Part shown: positions 31,156 to 37,848 of the stretch, piece after piece
Numbering within the stretch: position 1 is the first letter of the stretch
How the letters are laid out: each line of letters starts with the position of its first letter
Assembly: GCF_014836645.1 (NCBI RefSeq)
Contig: NZ_JACSQM010000003.1
Coordinates: forward strand, 62,001 to 126,000
Reading direction: 5' to 3'
Source of the DNA: Fictibacillus norfolkensis
GTDB taxonomy: Bacteria > Bacillota > Bacilli > Bacillales > Fictibacillaceae
DNA length: 64,000 nucleotides
Program-made: the position numbers and the translations under genes
The notes under the pieces: model-generated
Databases searched by the model: none
What the model saw: only the letters and a program-made list of their open reading frames with translations
What the model was told of the DNA's origin: nothing

Positions 31156-33345
31156 GTGCAACGATTATATAACAGGCACCATTGGTTAGCGAAGATGGTA
31201 GCAGCTGACCCTGGATATGTGCGGTTGCAACAAGCTGGAAGAGCGACTGTTAGTTTAATTCTTGCTGTATTCACTACCCTTCTTATCATGCGATACACCG
31301 GTCACTCTGGAGGTATCACACCAGCTATTGTTTCGGGTATGCTTGGGTTGATGGGCATCATGGTCGTAATGGATGATACAAAACAAGAGATGAGAGTAAC
31401 CACGTTATGGCTAGGTGTTTCAGCTATGATGGGCATTACAATCGGTTCTCTTGTCGCTAACAATGCGTATTACATAGATGCAGTTTTAGTGTTAAGTGTG
31501 TTTAGCAGTTTTTATTTCTCAAGGTATGGTACACGCTATTTTTCCTTGTTCATGATCTTTTTTATGACCGTTTATTTTTCCTCAGTTTTAAAGTTATCGA
31601 GTGACCAGTTGCCTTGGTTTTATGTTGGAATATGGTTCGGCGTAGCTTATGCCTTTATCCTTAATTTCTTCTTGTTTCAAGATACGGCGAAAAATTTAAA
31701 AAGTAGTATTCATTCGTTTCATATACAAAGCAATCTGACTCTTAACCTCTTGATCGAAGCCATGCAAGATAAAGAATCCAATACTCAGCGTAAGAAAGAA
31801 TTAGAGAAGAACGTTGCCAAACTAAGAGATTACGCTCTTATTGTTTCTGGCTATATCAACGAGAATGATGTGAGGAAAATATGGCCAGGTCTCTTGCCGA
31901 ACCAACTTCGACTATATGTGTTTGATACAGGCATGTTGATTGAAACGTTAGTTGACTCGGTTCGAGGATTAAAAACAGCAGATGCTCTACATGTTGAAGA
32001 GATCAAACAATCACTCATTGCTGTGACGGTTGCTGTTCGTGATGCTGAAGTACTCGCTCCACATGTGAAAAAACAAAATATTCTCCCTGCTGAAAAATCG
32101 GTTCAGCAACTTCGAATGTTAATCATGAAACTTTTTGAACGAGAAGAGCCTCCACAAGGATGGATCTATCTTATCCGCCGAATTGAATCGATCGCTAATC
32201 ACGTGATAGAAGGTGCTGTAACGATACAGCAATCTCTCTATTTAGAGTCTGTAGATAAAAAAGAAGAAGAGACCGTCGATAAAGTGGGCGAAGAAGATAC
32301 GAAAACAGAAGACAAAGCGTTAAAGCCCTCTACTAAAAAAGCATATCAAGCACTTGTAGCAGCAATTCTATCTATTATCGTTGGTCTGATCATCTCACCT
32401 GCACAGCCATATTGGGTTCTGCTTACAGCATTTGTTGTTCTACTTGGAACGGAGTCCATCGGACGGATTTATACGAAAGGATATCAGCGTTCTTTAGGCA
32501 CGATCATAGGAGCTGTTATCGGTTTTGTCCTTGCTAAATTTCTTTCGGGACACACCGTTTTGGAAGTCATCTTTCTCTTTATTGTTGTTTTTCTAGCGTT
32601 TTATTTAATGACCGTTTCCTACACGTTAATGAGTGTTTTTATTACTATGCTTATTGCGTTTATGTACGATCTTTTATTAGGTGGTATTACGTTTTCACTG
32701 ATTGGAGCCAGAGTTCTTGATACGGTTGCAGGGGCATCCATAGCGTTAGCTGTCTCTTATTTGATCTTTCCGAAGAAAACGAAAGTGAAGGTAGCTGAAT
32801 CGATCAACGAATTCTTAGAAGAACTCGCTCCTTTTGTCTCCGAATACGTTAGAGGGTTTAGAGAAGACGTAAACGTTAAGGATCTGTCAGAAAGTGCGTT
32901 TAAGCTCGATACGAAACTTCAGACGATCAGGGATGAAGCGCAATCCTTTCTCCAACGCCCAGGATCACCAATATACGCTGATATGGTAAGTTGGATGACG
33001 AGGTTAGCTGCTATCAATTATTACGCAAAACATTTGGTCGCTTCTGCTTACAGAAAAGGATTTGATTACCCTGAAGAACTACTCGAAGGATTTATACAGA
33101 TCGAGACGAAAATAAAGAACAATATTGATTCATTAGCTAATCTTGTAACAGAGAATGAAGGTGAATATGTTCTTCAAACATTAGAAGAAGAACGAGAAAA
33201 GTTCGAGCGTCTTGCGCCAAGCCGTAAGCAATCTCAGCGTGATCTAATTCATCACCTCTATTATGTATGGCGCATCAACCAATCCATTGTTGAGCTAGGA
33301 AATGAGTTGGGAGGAGTAATAGAGCACCAAAATAAAAATAAGTAA
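31156..33345 (+). CDS. FUSC-family membrane protein (aromatic-compound exporter type)
   Basis: A 729-residue protein with two hydrophobic blocks: about six helices at residues 25-180 and six more at about 400-540, separated by a cytoplasmic domain (about 185-385) and followed by a helical cytoplasmic tail. This duplicated layout is that of the FUSC/YccS/AaeB family, linked with efflux of aromatic acids. The second block has 'QPYWVLLTAFVVLLGTESIGRIYTKGYQRSLGTIIGAVIGF', the characteristic FUSC repeat. It begins at GTG 31156 behind AAAAGGAGGGGA. The substrate is unknown. Confidence 0.87.
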   Translation: MQRLYNRHHWLAKMVAADPGYVRLQQAGRATVSLILAVFTTLLIMRYTGHSGGITPAIVSGMLGLMGIMVVMDDTKQEMRVTTLWLGVSAMMGITIGSLVANNAYYIDAVLVLSVFSSFYFSRYGTRYFSLFMIFFMTVYFSSVLKLSSDQLPWFYVGIWFGVAYAFILNFFLFQDTAKNLKSSIHSFHIQSNLTLNLLIEAMQDKESNTQRKKELEKNVAKLRDYALIVSGYINENDVRKIWPGLLPNQLRLYVFDTGMLIETLVDSVRGLKTADALHVEEIKQSLIAVTVAVRDAEVLAPHVKKQNILPAEKSVQQLRMLIMKLFEREEPPQGWIYLIRRIESIANHVIEGAVTIQQSLYLESVDKKEEETVDKVGEEDTKTEDKALKPSTKKAYQALVAAILSIIVGLIISPAQPYWVLLTAFVVLLGTESIGRIYTKGYQRSLGTIIGAVIGFVLAKFLSGHTVLEVIFLFIVVFLAFYLMTVSYTLMSVFITMLIAFMYDLLLGGITFSLIGARVLDTVAGASIALAVSYLIFPKKTKVKVAESINEFLEELAPFVSEYVRGFREDVNVKDLSESAFKLDTKLQTIRDEAQSFLQRPGSPIYADMVSWMTRLAAINYYAKHLVASAYRKGFDYPEELLEGFIQIETKIKNNIDSLANLVTENEGEYVLQTLEEEREKFERLAPSRKQSQRDLIHHLYYVWRINQSIVELGNELGGVIEHQNKNK

Positions 33346-33370
33346 TAGATGTACAAAAGGAGATCATTTC

Positions 33371-33904
33371 GTGAAATCGAAACGCAAAGTAATTTTGTAT
33401 ATTGCTTCAAGTGTAGATGGATTTATCGCAAAAAAGAATGGTGATATTGATTGGTTATCTGTTGTTGAACGTCCTGGTGAAGATTATGGCTATGAATCAT
33501 TCATTAATACTGTAGATACGGTGATCATGGGAAGAAAAACGTATGACAAAGTGTTATCATTTGGAATTGAATTTCCTCATAAGAATAAGGATTGTTATGT
33601 CATCTCGAGAACCAAAACCGGCAATGATGAAAATGTTACTTTTTTTGGAGGGGATGTTAGTAATCTGATTCAGGAGTTAAAGAACAAAGAGGGAAAAAAC
33701 ATTTTTATTGATGGTGGATCAGAAGTTGTAAGAGAGCTTAAATCACGTAATCTAATCGATGAATACGTGATTTCTTATATTCCAATCATGCTAGGTAATG
33801 GAATTTCGTTATTTCAAGAAACTAAAATCGACACTAAGCTGGAGTTGGTCGATAGTAAAACCTTTGAATCAGGCTTGGTACAGGTAATCTATAGAACGGT
33901 ATAA
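33371..33904 (+). CDS. DHFR-fold (RibD C-terminal-like) reductase
   Basis: A 177-residue protein of the dihydrofolate reductase superfamily: 'YIASSVDGFIAKKNGDIDWL' (about residues 9-28), 'VDTVIMGRKTYDKVL' (about 49-63) and 'IFIDGGSEVVREL' (about 115-127). Such YwjB/YyaP-type proteins bind NADPH, but their substrates are mostly unknown and are probably not dihydrofolate. GTG 33371 follows AAAAGGAGAT. It lies 25 bases after the FUSC gene and may share its transcript; a strong terminator follows. Confidence 0.85.
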   Translation: MKSKRKVILYIASSVDGFIAKKNGDIDWLSVVERPGEDYGYESFINTVDTVIMGRKTYDKVLSFGIEFPHKNKDCYVISRTKTGNDENVTFFGGDVSNLIQELKNKEGKNIFIDGGSEVVRELKSRNLIDEYVISYIPIMLGNGISLFQETKIDTKLELVDSKTFESGLVQVIYRTV

Positions 33905-33908
33905 AACG

Positions 33909-33940
33909 GAGCAGCAACTTTAGAGTTGCTGCTCTTCATT
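33909..33940 (+). terminator. Terminator after the DHFR-fold gene
   Basis: Perfect stem GAGCAGCAACT / AGTTGCTGCTC, followed by TTCATTATTT. Confidence 0.8.
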
Positions 33941-34017
33941 ATTTAAAGGGGAATCTGGAAGGAATCACATAGAAAATAAAGAAGTTAGTTTGAGCATAGA
34001 TAGGAGGTACAATATTA

Positions 34018-34548
34018 ATGAAATCGTTGAAATCAATAGATATTCAAAGAGCATCTCAAGAAGACCTGCAAATGATTATGAGTCTATTAAAAGAATGTGC
34101 ACAATGGTTGAAAGATAGGAATATTGATCAATGGGGATTTTTGCTCGGTGGTGGTGAAGATACAGAGATCAAAAGTGCAATTGAGAGAAACGAAACATAT
34201 AAGGTTACAAGGAATGAACAGCTGGTTGCTACATTTACCTTATCAATAGAACAAACAGAGTGGGACGAGCATATATTTGGAAAAGATGAAGTCCATGATT
34301 CTCTCTATATACACCGTTTAGCTGTGCGTCCGTCATTTATGAACAAGGGGATTGGTAAAGAAATTGTGAATTGGATTCAAGCAAATGTTGAACATGGTAG
34401 AGAATATATCAAGTTAGATTGTGTAGCAAATAATATTAAATTAAACCAGTTTTATGTTGAAAATGGATTTGAATATATTGGTGAGTTCGATAATCATAGT
34501 AAATATATGAAATTGCTTCATAGGAGGAAAGATGAGAGAAACTTTTGA
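34018..34548 (+). CDS. GNAT-family N-acetyltransferase
   Basis: A 176-residue GNAT enzyme. Core parts are 'SLYIHRLAVRPSFMNKGIGKEIVNWIQ' (about residues 100-126) with the acetyl-CoA loop (NKGIGKE) and 'IKLDCVANNIKLNQFYVENGFEYIGE' (about 136-162). The N-terminal stretch 'CAQWLKDRNIDQWGF' is common in this subgroup. The substrate is unknown. ATG 34018 lies behind AGGAGGT. Its end overlaps the next gene by 17 bases. Confidence 0.87.
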   Translation: MKSLKSIDIQRASQEDLQMIMSLLKECAQWLKDRNIDQWGFLLGGGEDTEIKSAIERNETYKVTRNEQLVATFTLSIEQTEWDEHIFGKDEVHDSLYIHRLAVRPSFMNKGIGKEIVNWIQANVEHGREYIKLDCVANNIKLNQFYVENGFEYIGEFDNHSKYMKLLHRRKDERNF

Positions 34549-34957
34549 TCAATTTTACAAAGAGTATATAAAAAGTTGGAGAAACTTTTCTATCAAAGGT
34601 ATAGAGGATGTTATTTCGTCTAAATACACAGCTCGGGAAATTAGAGGCAAGGATGTTTATGATTTTGGCTATGAAGAATCAATTGATGGATGGAATCATG
34701 CATTTAAGGAATTAGGTGAAAAGCGAGCTGTGTGGATTCTAAAAGAAGACGTAATCTTACCTTTAAAAGATGATGAAGTGATGGCAATTCTTTGGGCATC
34801 TCTAATTGTTAATGATAAACCAATTGAAACGGCTAGTTTATTTTTCCAGACTTTTAGCTGGGAAAATGATAGCTGGAAATTGGTCAGAAGCTACATTGAG
34901 GCAGGGTTATCGATAGAAAAGATGTTGAGTATAGAGATCACCTCAAAAGAAAGGTAA
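34532..34957 (+). CDS. Hypothetical NTF2-like protein
   Basis: A 141-residue protein with a compact alpha+beta pattern: N-terminal helix 'FDQFYKEYIKSWRNFSIKGIEDV', then strands including 'ETASLFFQTFSWENDSWKLVRSYIEAGL', reminiscent of the SnoaL/NTF2-like fold. No active-site motif is clear. ATG 34532 follows AGGAGGAAAG and overlaps the GNAT gene, so the two are co-translated and may act in one pathway. The family assignment is tentative. Confidence 0.55.
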   Translation: MRETFDQFYKEYIKSWRNFSIKGIEDVISSKYTAREIRGKDVYDFGYEESIDGWNHAFKELGEKRAVWILKEDVILPLKDDEVMAILWASLIVNDKPIETASLFFQTFSWENDSWKLVRSYIEAGLSIEKMLSIEITSKER

Positions 34958-34966
34958 GATTCGGTT

Positions 34967-35458
34967 ATGAACTTTTCGATAATAGCTGCTATGGACGAAA
35001 ATAGAGTGATAGGCAAAGACAATGATTTACCTTGGAGGTTGCCAAAAGATTGGAAGTACGTACAAAAGATTACGATGGGAAAAACCATCGTTCTAGGTAG
35101 GAAAAACTTTGATTCTATTGGTAAAGCCCTGCCTGGAAGGAAGAATATTATACTTACGAGAAAAAAAGATTTCTCACCCCAAAATTGTATCGTTGTCCAT
35201 TCTATTGATGAGGTATTGAAGGCGTGTGATGGTGATGAAGAAGAAGTCATAATTTTTGGAGGAGAGGAAATCTATAGGCTGTTTATGCCGATGGTAACTA
35301 AAATGTATCTTACAAAAATTCACCATGCCTTTGAAGGAGATACTTTCTTTCCCGAATTCAATGAAAGTGATTGGAAAGAGGTTTCTAGAGTCAAAGGAAT
35401 CCAGGACAAAGAAAATCCGTATATCTATTATTTTCATCAATACGCTAGGGAATTGTGA
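34967..35458 (+). CDS. Dihydrofolate reductase
   Basis: A 163-residue, full-length dihydrofolate reductase. It has the substrate/NADPH motifs 'AAMDENRVIGKDNDLPWRLPKD' (about residues 6-27, including the conserved Trp), 'TMGKTIVLGRKNFDSIGKALPGRKN' (about 36-60) and 'VIIFGGEEIY' (about 96-105). The Phe of IFGG keeps the state usual in trimethoprim-susceptible staphylococcal enzymes, but I cannot infer susceptibility. It makes tetrahydrofolate from dihydrofolate. No thymidylate synthase gene is adjacent, so it may be an additional, acquired DHFR, similar to B. cereus-group enzymes from memory. The ribosome site before ATG 34967 is weak. Confidence 0.9.
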   Translation: MNFSIIAAMDENRVIGKDNDLPWRLPKDWKYVQKITMGKTIVLGRKNFDSIGKALPGRKNIILTRKKDFSPQNCIVVHSIDEVLKACDGDEEEVIIFGGEEIYRLFMPMVTKMYLTKIHHAFEGDTFFPEFNESDWKEVSRVKGIQDKENPYIYYFHQYAREL

Positions 35459-35569
35459 AAATTCAATTCAATTCATTTCACTAACATCTTACATTAAATC
35501 AGATAAAAACAAACTTGACAGAAATTTCTAATCATCTTATTATTAGTAAAAGTTTTCCATCGTTTAAAC

Positions 35570-35801
35570 GTGATGATTAGGAGTAGTAAGGATCGAATTG
35601 TTGTTAAGAGAGCTGCAGATTGGGTGCAATGCAGTCAACATATATCCTGAACTTGCCTAGGAGTGGACAGACTGAATGAAGTCTGCACGGTTAACCCCCG
35701 TAATCAGGTTCTGAGGTTTGCATGGATTTTTTGCAAACAAAGAAGAGTGGTACCACGTTAGGAATAGCCTATCGTCTCTTTATCGAGATGATAGGCTTTT
35801 T
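35570..35801 (+). promoter_or_regulatory. T-box leader, probably leucine-responsive, controlling the HIT gene
   Basis: Stem I pairs TTAGG (35577) with CCTAG (35656) and AGGAT with ATCCT; between them the 5' side holds AGTAGTA and the 3' side GAACTTG. A codon CTT after GAA (35652-35654) is the best specifier candidate (Leu). The distal part has AGAGAGCTGCAG and GGTGCAATGCAG. The T-box AAGAGTGGTACCACG is at 35743-35757; its UGGU bulge would pair with a tRNA ending ACCA, consistent with Leu and not with Asn. The terminator AGCCTATC...GATAGGCTTTTT is at 35765-35801, 20 bases before the HIT start. Uncharged tRNA should therefore allow read-through into the HIT operon. Confidence 0.85.
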
Positions 35802-35821
35802 GTATTTAGGAGGAGAAAACA

Positions 35822-36280
35822 ATGAGTAAGGATTGTTTTATTTGCAACAAACATAAAGGCACTATTGATACAGCTGGTGTAAAAATATTTGAAGATGAAT
35901 ATGTTTATGTGGGCCATATCGATAAAGGTGTTCGCCCTTCTTACCTAGGGCATATCATGATTGATCTGAAGCGACACGCACCAGGTCTTGGTGATCTGAC
36001 GATTGAAGAAGCCAATGCATTCGGTCAGATCATGGCTCGACTGAGTAAAGCAGTGAAAGAGACAGAAAATGCTGAGCACATTTATGCGCTCGTATCAGGT
36101 AATTCTGTTGCACATCTGCATATGCACATCGTTCCACGTTATCCAAATACACCAGAAGAGTACTGGGGACCGAATGAAGTATATAGTTGGGCAGACGCTC
36201 CGTTTGGAATGAATGAAGATATAGTAAAAGTTTGCGAACGAGTGAGAAATTATTTGGAGGAGAATAGTGATGAAGACTAA
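35822..36280 (+). CDS. HIT-family (histidine triad) hydrolase under T-box control
   Basis: A 152-residue HIT protein. The catalytic triad HLHMHIVPR is at about residues 99-107, and a CxxC near the N-terminus (CFICNKHKG) could bind zinc. HIT/Hint enzymes hydrolyse nucleoside phosphoramidates, dinucleoside polyphosphates and also aminoacyl-adenylates. The last activity would link it to amino-acid charging and could explain the T-box leader; this link is an inference. ATG 35822 follows AGGAGG. The stop overlaps the next gene's start region by 11 bases. Confidence 0.87.
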   Translation: MSKDCFICNKHKGTIDTAGVKIFEDEYVYVGHIDKGVRPSYLGHIMIDLKRHAPGLGDLTIEEANAFGQIMARLSKAVKETENAEHIYALVSGNSVAHLHMHIVPRYPNTPEEYWGPNEVYSWADAPFGMNEDIVKVCERVRNYLEENSDED

Positions 36281-37070
36281 TATGACGTGGGTTGGAAGCG
36301 ATAAAACATTTATAGATGAATTAGATGTAACACGAGTACAAAACGTAACCGTGGGCAGGTTTGGAGGAAATTCTCAAGCTGGTTCATATAAAAATGAAGA
36401 TGGATGCTTAGTATGGGCGAACGAAGTAGAAAATTGGGAGTTTACAATGGTACTTGATGGTCATAAGACAGCCCAAAGTGTTGAACTGGTCCTAAATCAC
36501 TTTGAAAAAAATGAGGATGAAATTAAGTCTGTTCTCTCTGAATCTGCAAGTGTAGCTCTTAAAAAGCTAGATTATCTTATACTCGATATCTTTCAAGATC
36601 CTGATTTTATGGATTCTTGTCGAAAAACAACAGGTGAAACAGCTTGTCTGATCGTTGTTCGAAAAGAAAAATATTTATGGTGGTTCTCAATTGGGGATTG
36701 TATTCTTCATCTTTTCCATCCAGAGCTGATTGTGCTAGGTGAGAGACAGCTTGTTCAACGAAGTTTTTATGAGTGGGTGGGTGAAGTGAACACATTTGAA
36801 CTTCCGGTTCCTTGTTATCGTTCAGGTAAGAAAGAAATGAGAAAGGGACTTAACCAAATTTTCATGACGACTGATGGGCTGACTGAATGTCCGGGTGTTC
36901 CATATGAAGATGCGGGAGAGGTCCAAAAAGTATTGAGCGATAACGGTGTGGAAAAAGGCGTTCGATTCCTATTAGAAGAAATAAGAAGAAATAGTGTAAG
37001 AGATAGCACGACCATCATTGCGTGGTCTGTTGATATAGAGGAAACAGCTAGTATGCCAAGTGATCTGTAG
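36270..37070 (+). CDS. PP2C-like serine/threonine phosphatase
   Basis: A 266-residue protein with the PP2C metal-binding pattern: 'NEDGCLVW' (about residues 38-45), 'VLDGHKT' (about 57-63), 'GETACLIVVRKEKYLWWFSIGDC' (about 112-134), 'TTDGLTE' (about 194-200) and 'DSTTIIAW' (about 248-255). The family's usual DGMGG is altered to DGHKT, but the acidic residues are retained. It probably dephosphorylates proteins, partner unknown. ATG 36270 is chosen since GGAGGAG precedes it. It overlaps the HIT gene and shares the T-box leader. Confidence 0.78.
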   Translation: MKTNMTWVGSDKTFIDELDVTRVQNVTVGRFGGNSQAGSYKNEDGCLVWANEVENWEFTMVLDGHKTAQSVELVLNHFEKNEDEIKSVLSESASVALKKLDYLILDIFQDPDFMDSCRKTTGETACLIVVRKEKYLWWFSIGDCILHLFHPELIVLGERQLVQRSFYEWVGEVNTFELPVPCYRSGKKEMRKGLNQIFMTTDGLTECPGVPYEDAGEVQKVLSDNGVEKGVRFLLEEIRRNSVRDSTTIIAWSVDIEETASMPSDL

Positions 37071-37103
37071 AGCTGCTTCCTCCTATTCTAGTGTTGGGAT
37101 TTA

Positions 37104-37475
37104 TTATTTGATATCAATATAATGCTGAAGCACGCGCGGCGGGAAATATTTTAGTGGGAGTGGGCGTAAGGAAACGACAATGGTGTGGGGCATGATTGAG
37201 TCTTTTTGAGCTTGTTTAAGGCAGTTGTACATGTTCTTGCCTCCGACAGAGTTGGCAGAGTGTATGGTTATTCGGTTCGCAAACAGCTTTTCATTAACCA
37301 TCATTTGTACAAGCATCATGCCGTTTCTCGTTCTGCTCAGTAAATCATGATCCAATGATAAGTGTTCAATGTCATGGTTCCTTAGGAGAGCCATACACTC
37401 ATCTATTGTTTCAACGAAGACATATCCTTCTGGCGGATTCCGGTAATCATCCATAAAAACACTAATCTTTTTCAT
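37104..37475 (-). CDS. Receiver-like 'cyclic-phosphate processing' domain protein
   Basis: A 123-residue single-domain protein that resembles a response-regulator receiver: 'KKISVFMDDYRNPPEGYVFV' (acidic pair DD at residues 9-10), 'IEHLSLDHDLL' (Asp about 43-45) and 'ITIHSANSVGGKNM' (about 69-82). The DDxRxP and DHD motifs are as in the cPhos (cyclic-phosphate processing receiver) family, proposed to act on nucleotide cyclic phosphates rather than to be phosphorylated. Function unproven. ATG 37475 lies behind AAGGGAG, which can pair partly with CCCTCC just upstream. Confidence 0.7.
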   Translation of the reverse strand: MKKISVFMDDYRNPPEGYVFVETIDECMALLRNHDIEHLSLDHDLLSRTRNGMMLVQMMVNEKLFANRITIHSANSVGGKNMYNCLKQAQKDSIMPHTIVVSLRPLPLKYFPPRVLQHYIDIK

Positions 37476-37848
37476 TTTCTTGCACTCCCTTCCTTAACGG
37501 AGGGTGACTAAGAAAAGTCAAAGGCCCTAAGTTATCTTGATATATTAATTATAACACATTATTCCAAAACAAGTTTTACATGGGGTATTAAGAAAGCAAA
37601 ACGAATACTTTACTCATTTACAATAAAAGTAATTTAAATATTTATTTATATTAAATATTAAGTTATTAAATTCTTCATCATTTTCTATTTTCCTTCAAGA
37701 ATAGTATGTTTTTTATCAAATATTAACAAATGAAATTTAAAATTGTACAAATTTGTTGAAATGCCCCAATTAAGTCTTGAACATTCCCTTTAAGACTCTG
37801 TTTCATTACGAACAGATATTCGTTAAAATAGAAAGTGAGGTGGTATAC
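37476..37848. other. Intergenic region between divergent genes
   Basis: AT-rich, especially 37540-37760. Near 37480-37505 a CCCTTCC-loop-GGAGGG hairpin overlaps the ribosome site of the minus-strand receiver-like gene. I see no further gene, repeat or RNA here. Confidence 0.5.

Noticed and set aside
37480..37510. CCCTTCC...GGAGGG hairpin as a translational switch of the receiver-like gene
   Set aside because: Only six imperfect pairs; chance pairing with a purine-rich ribosome site is common.
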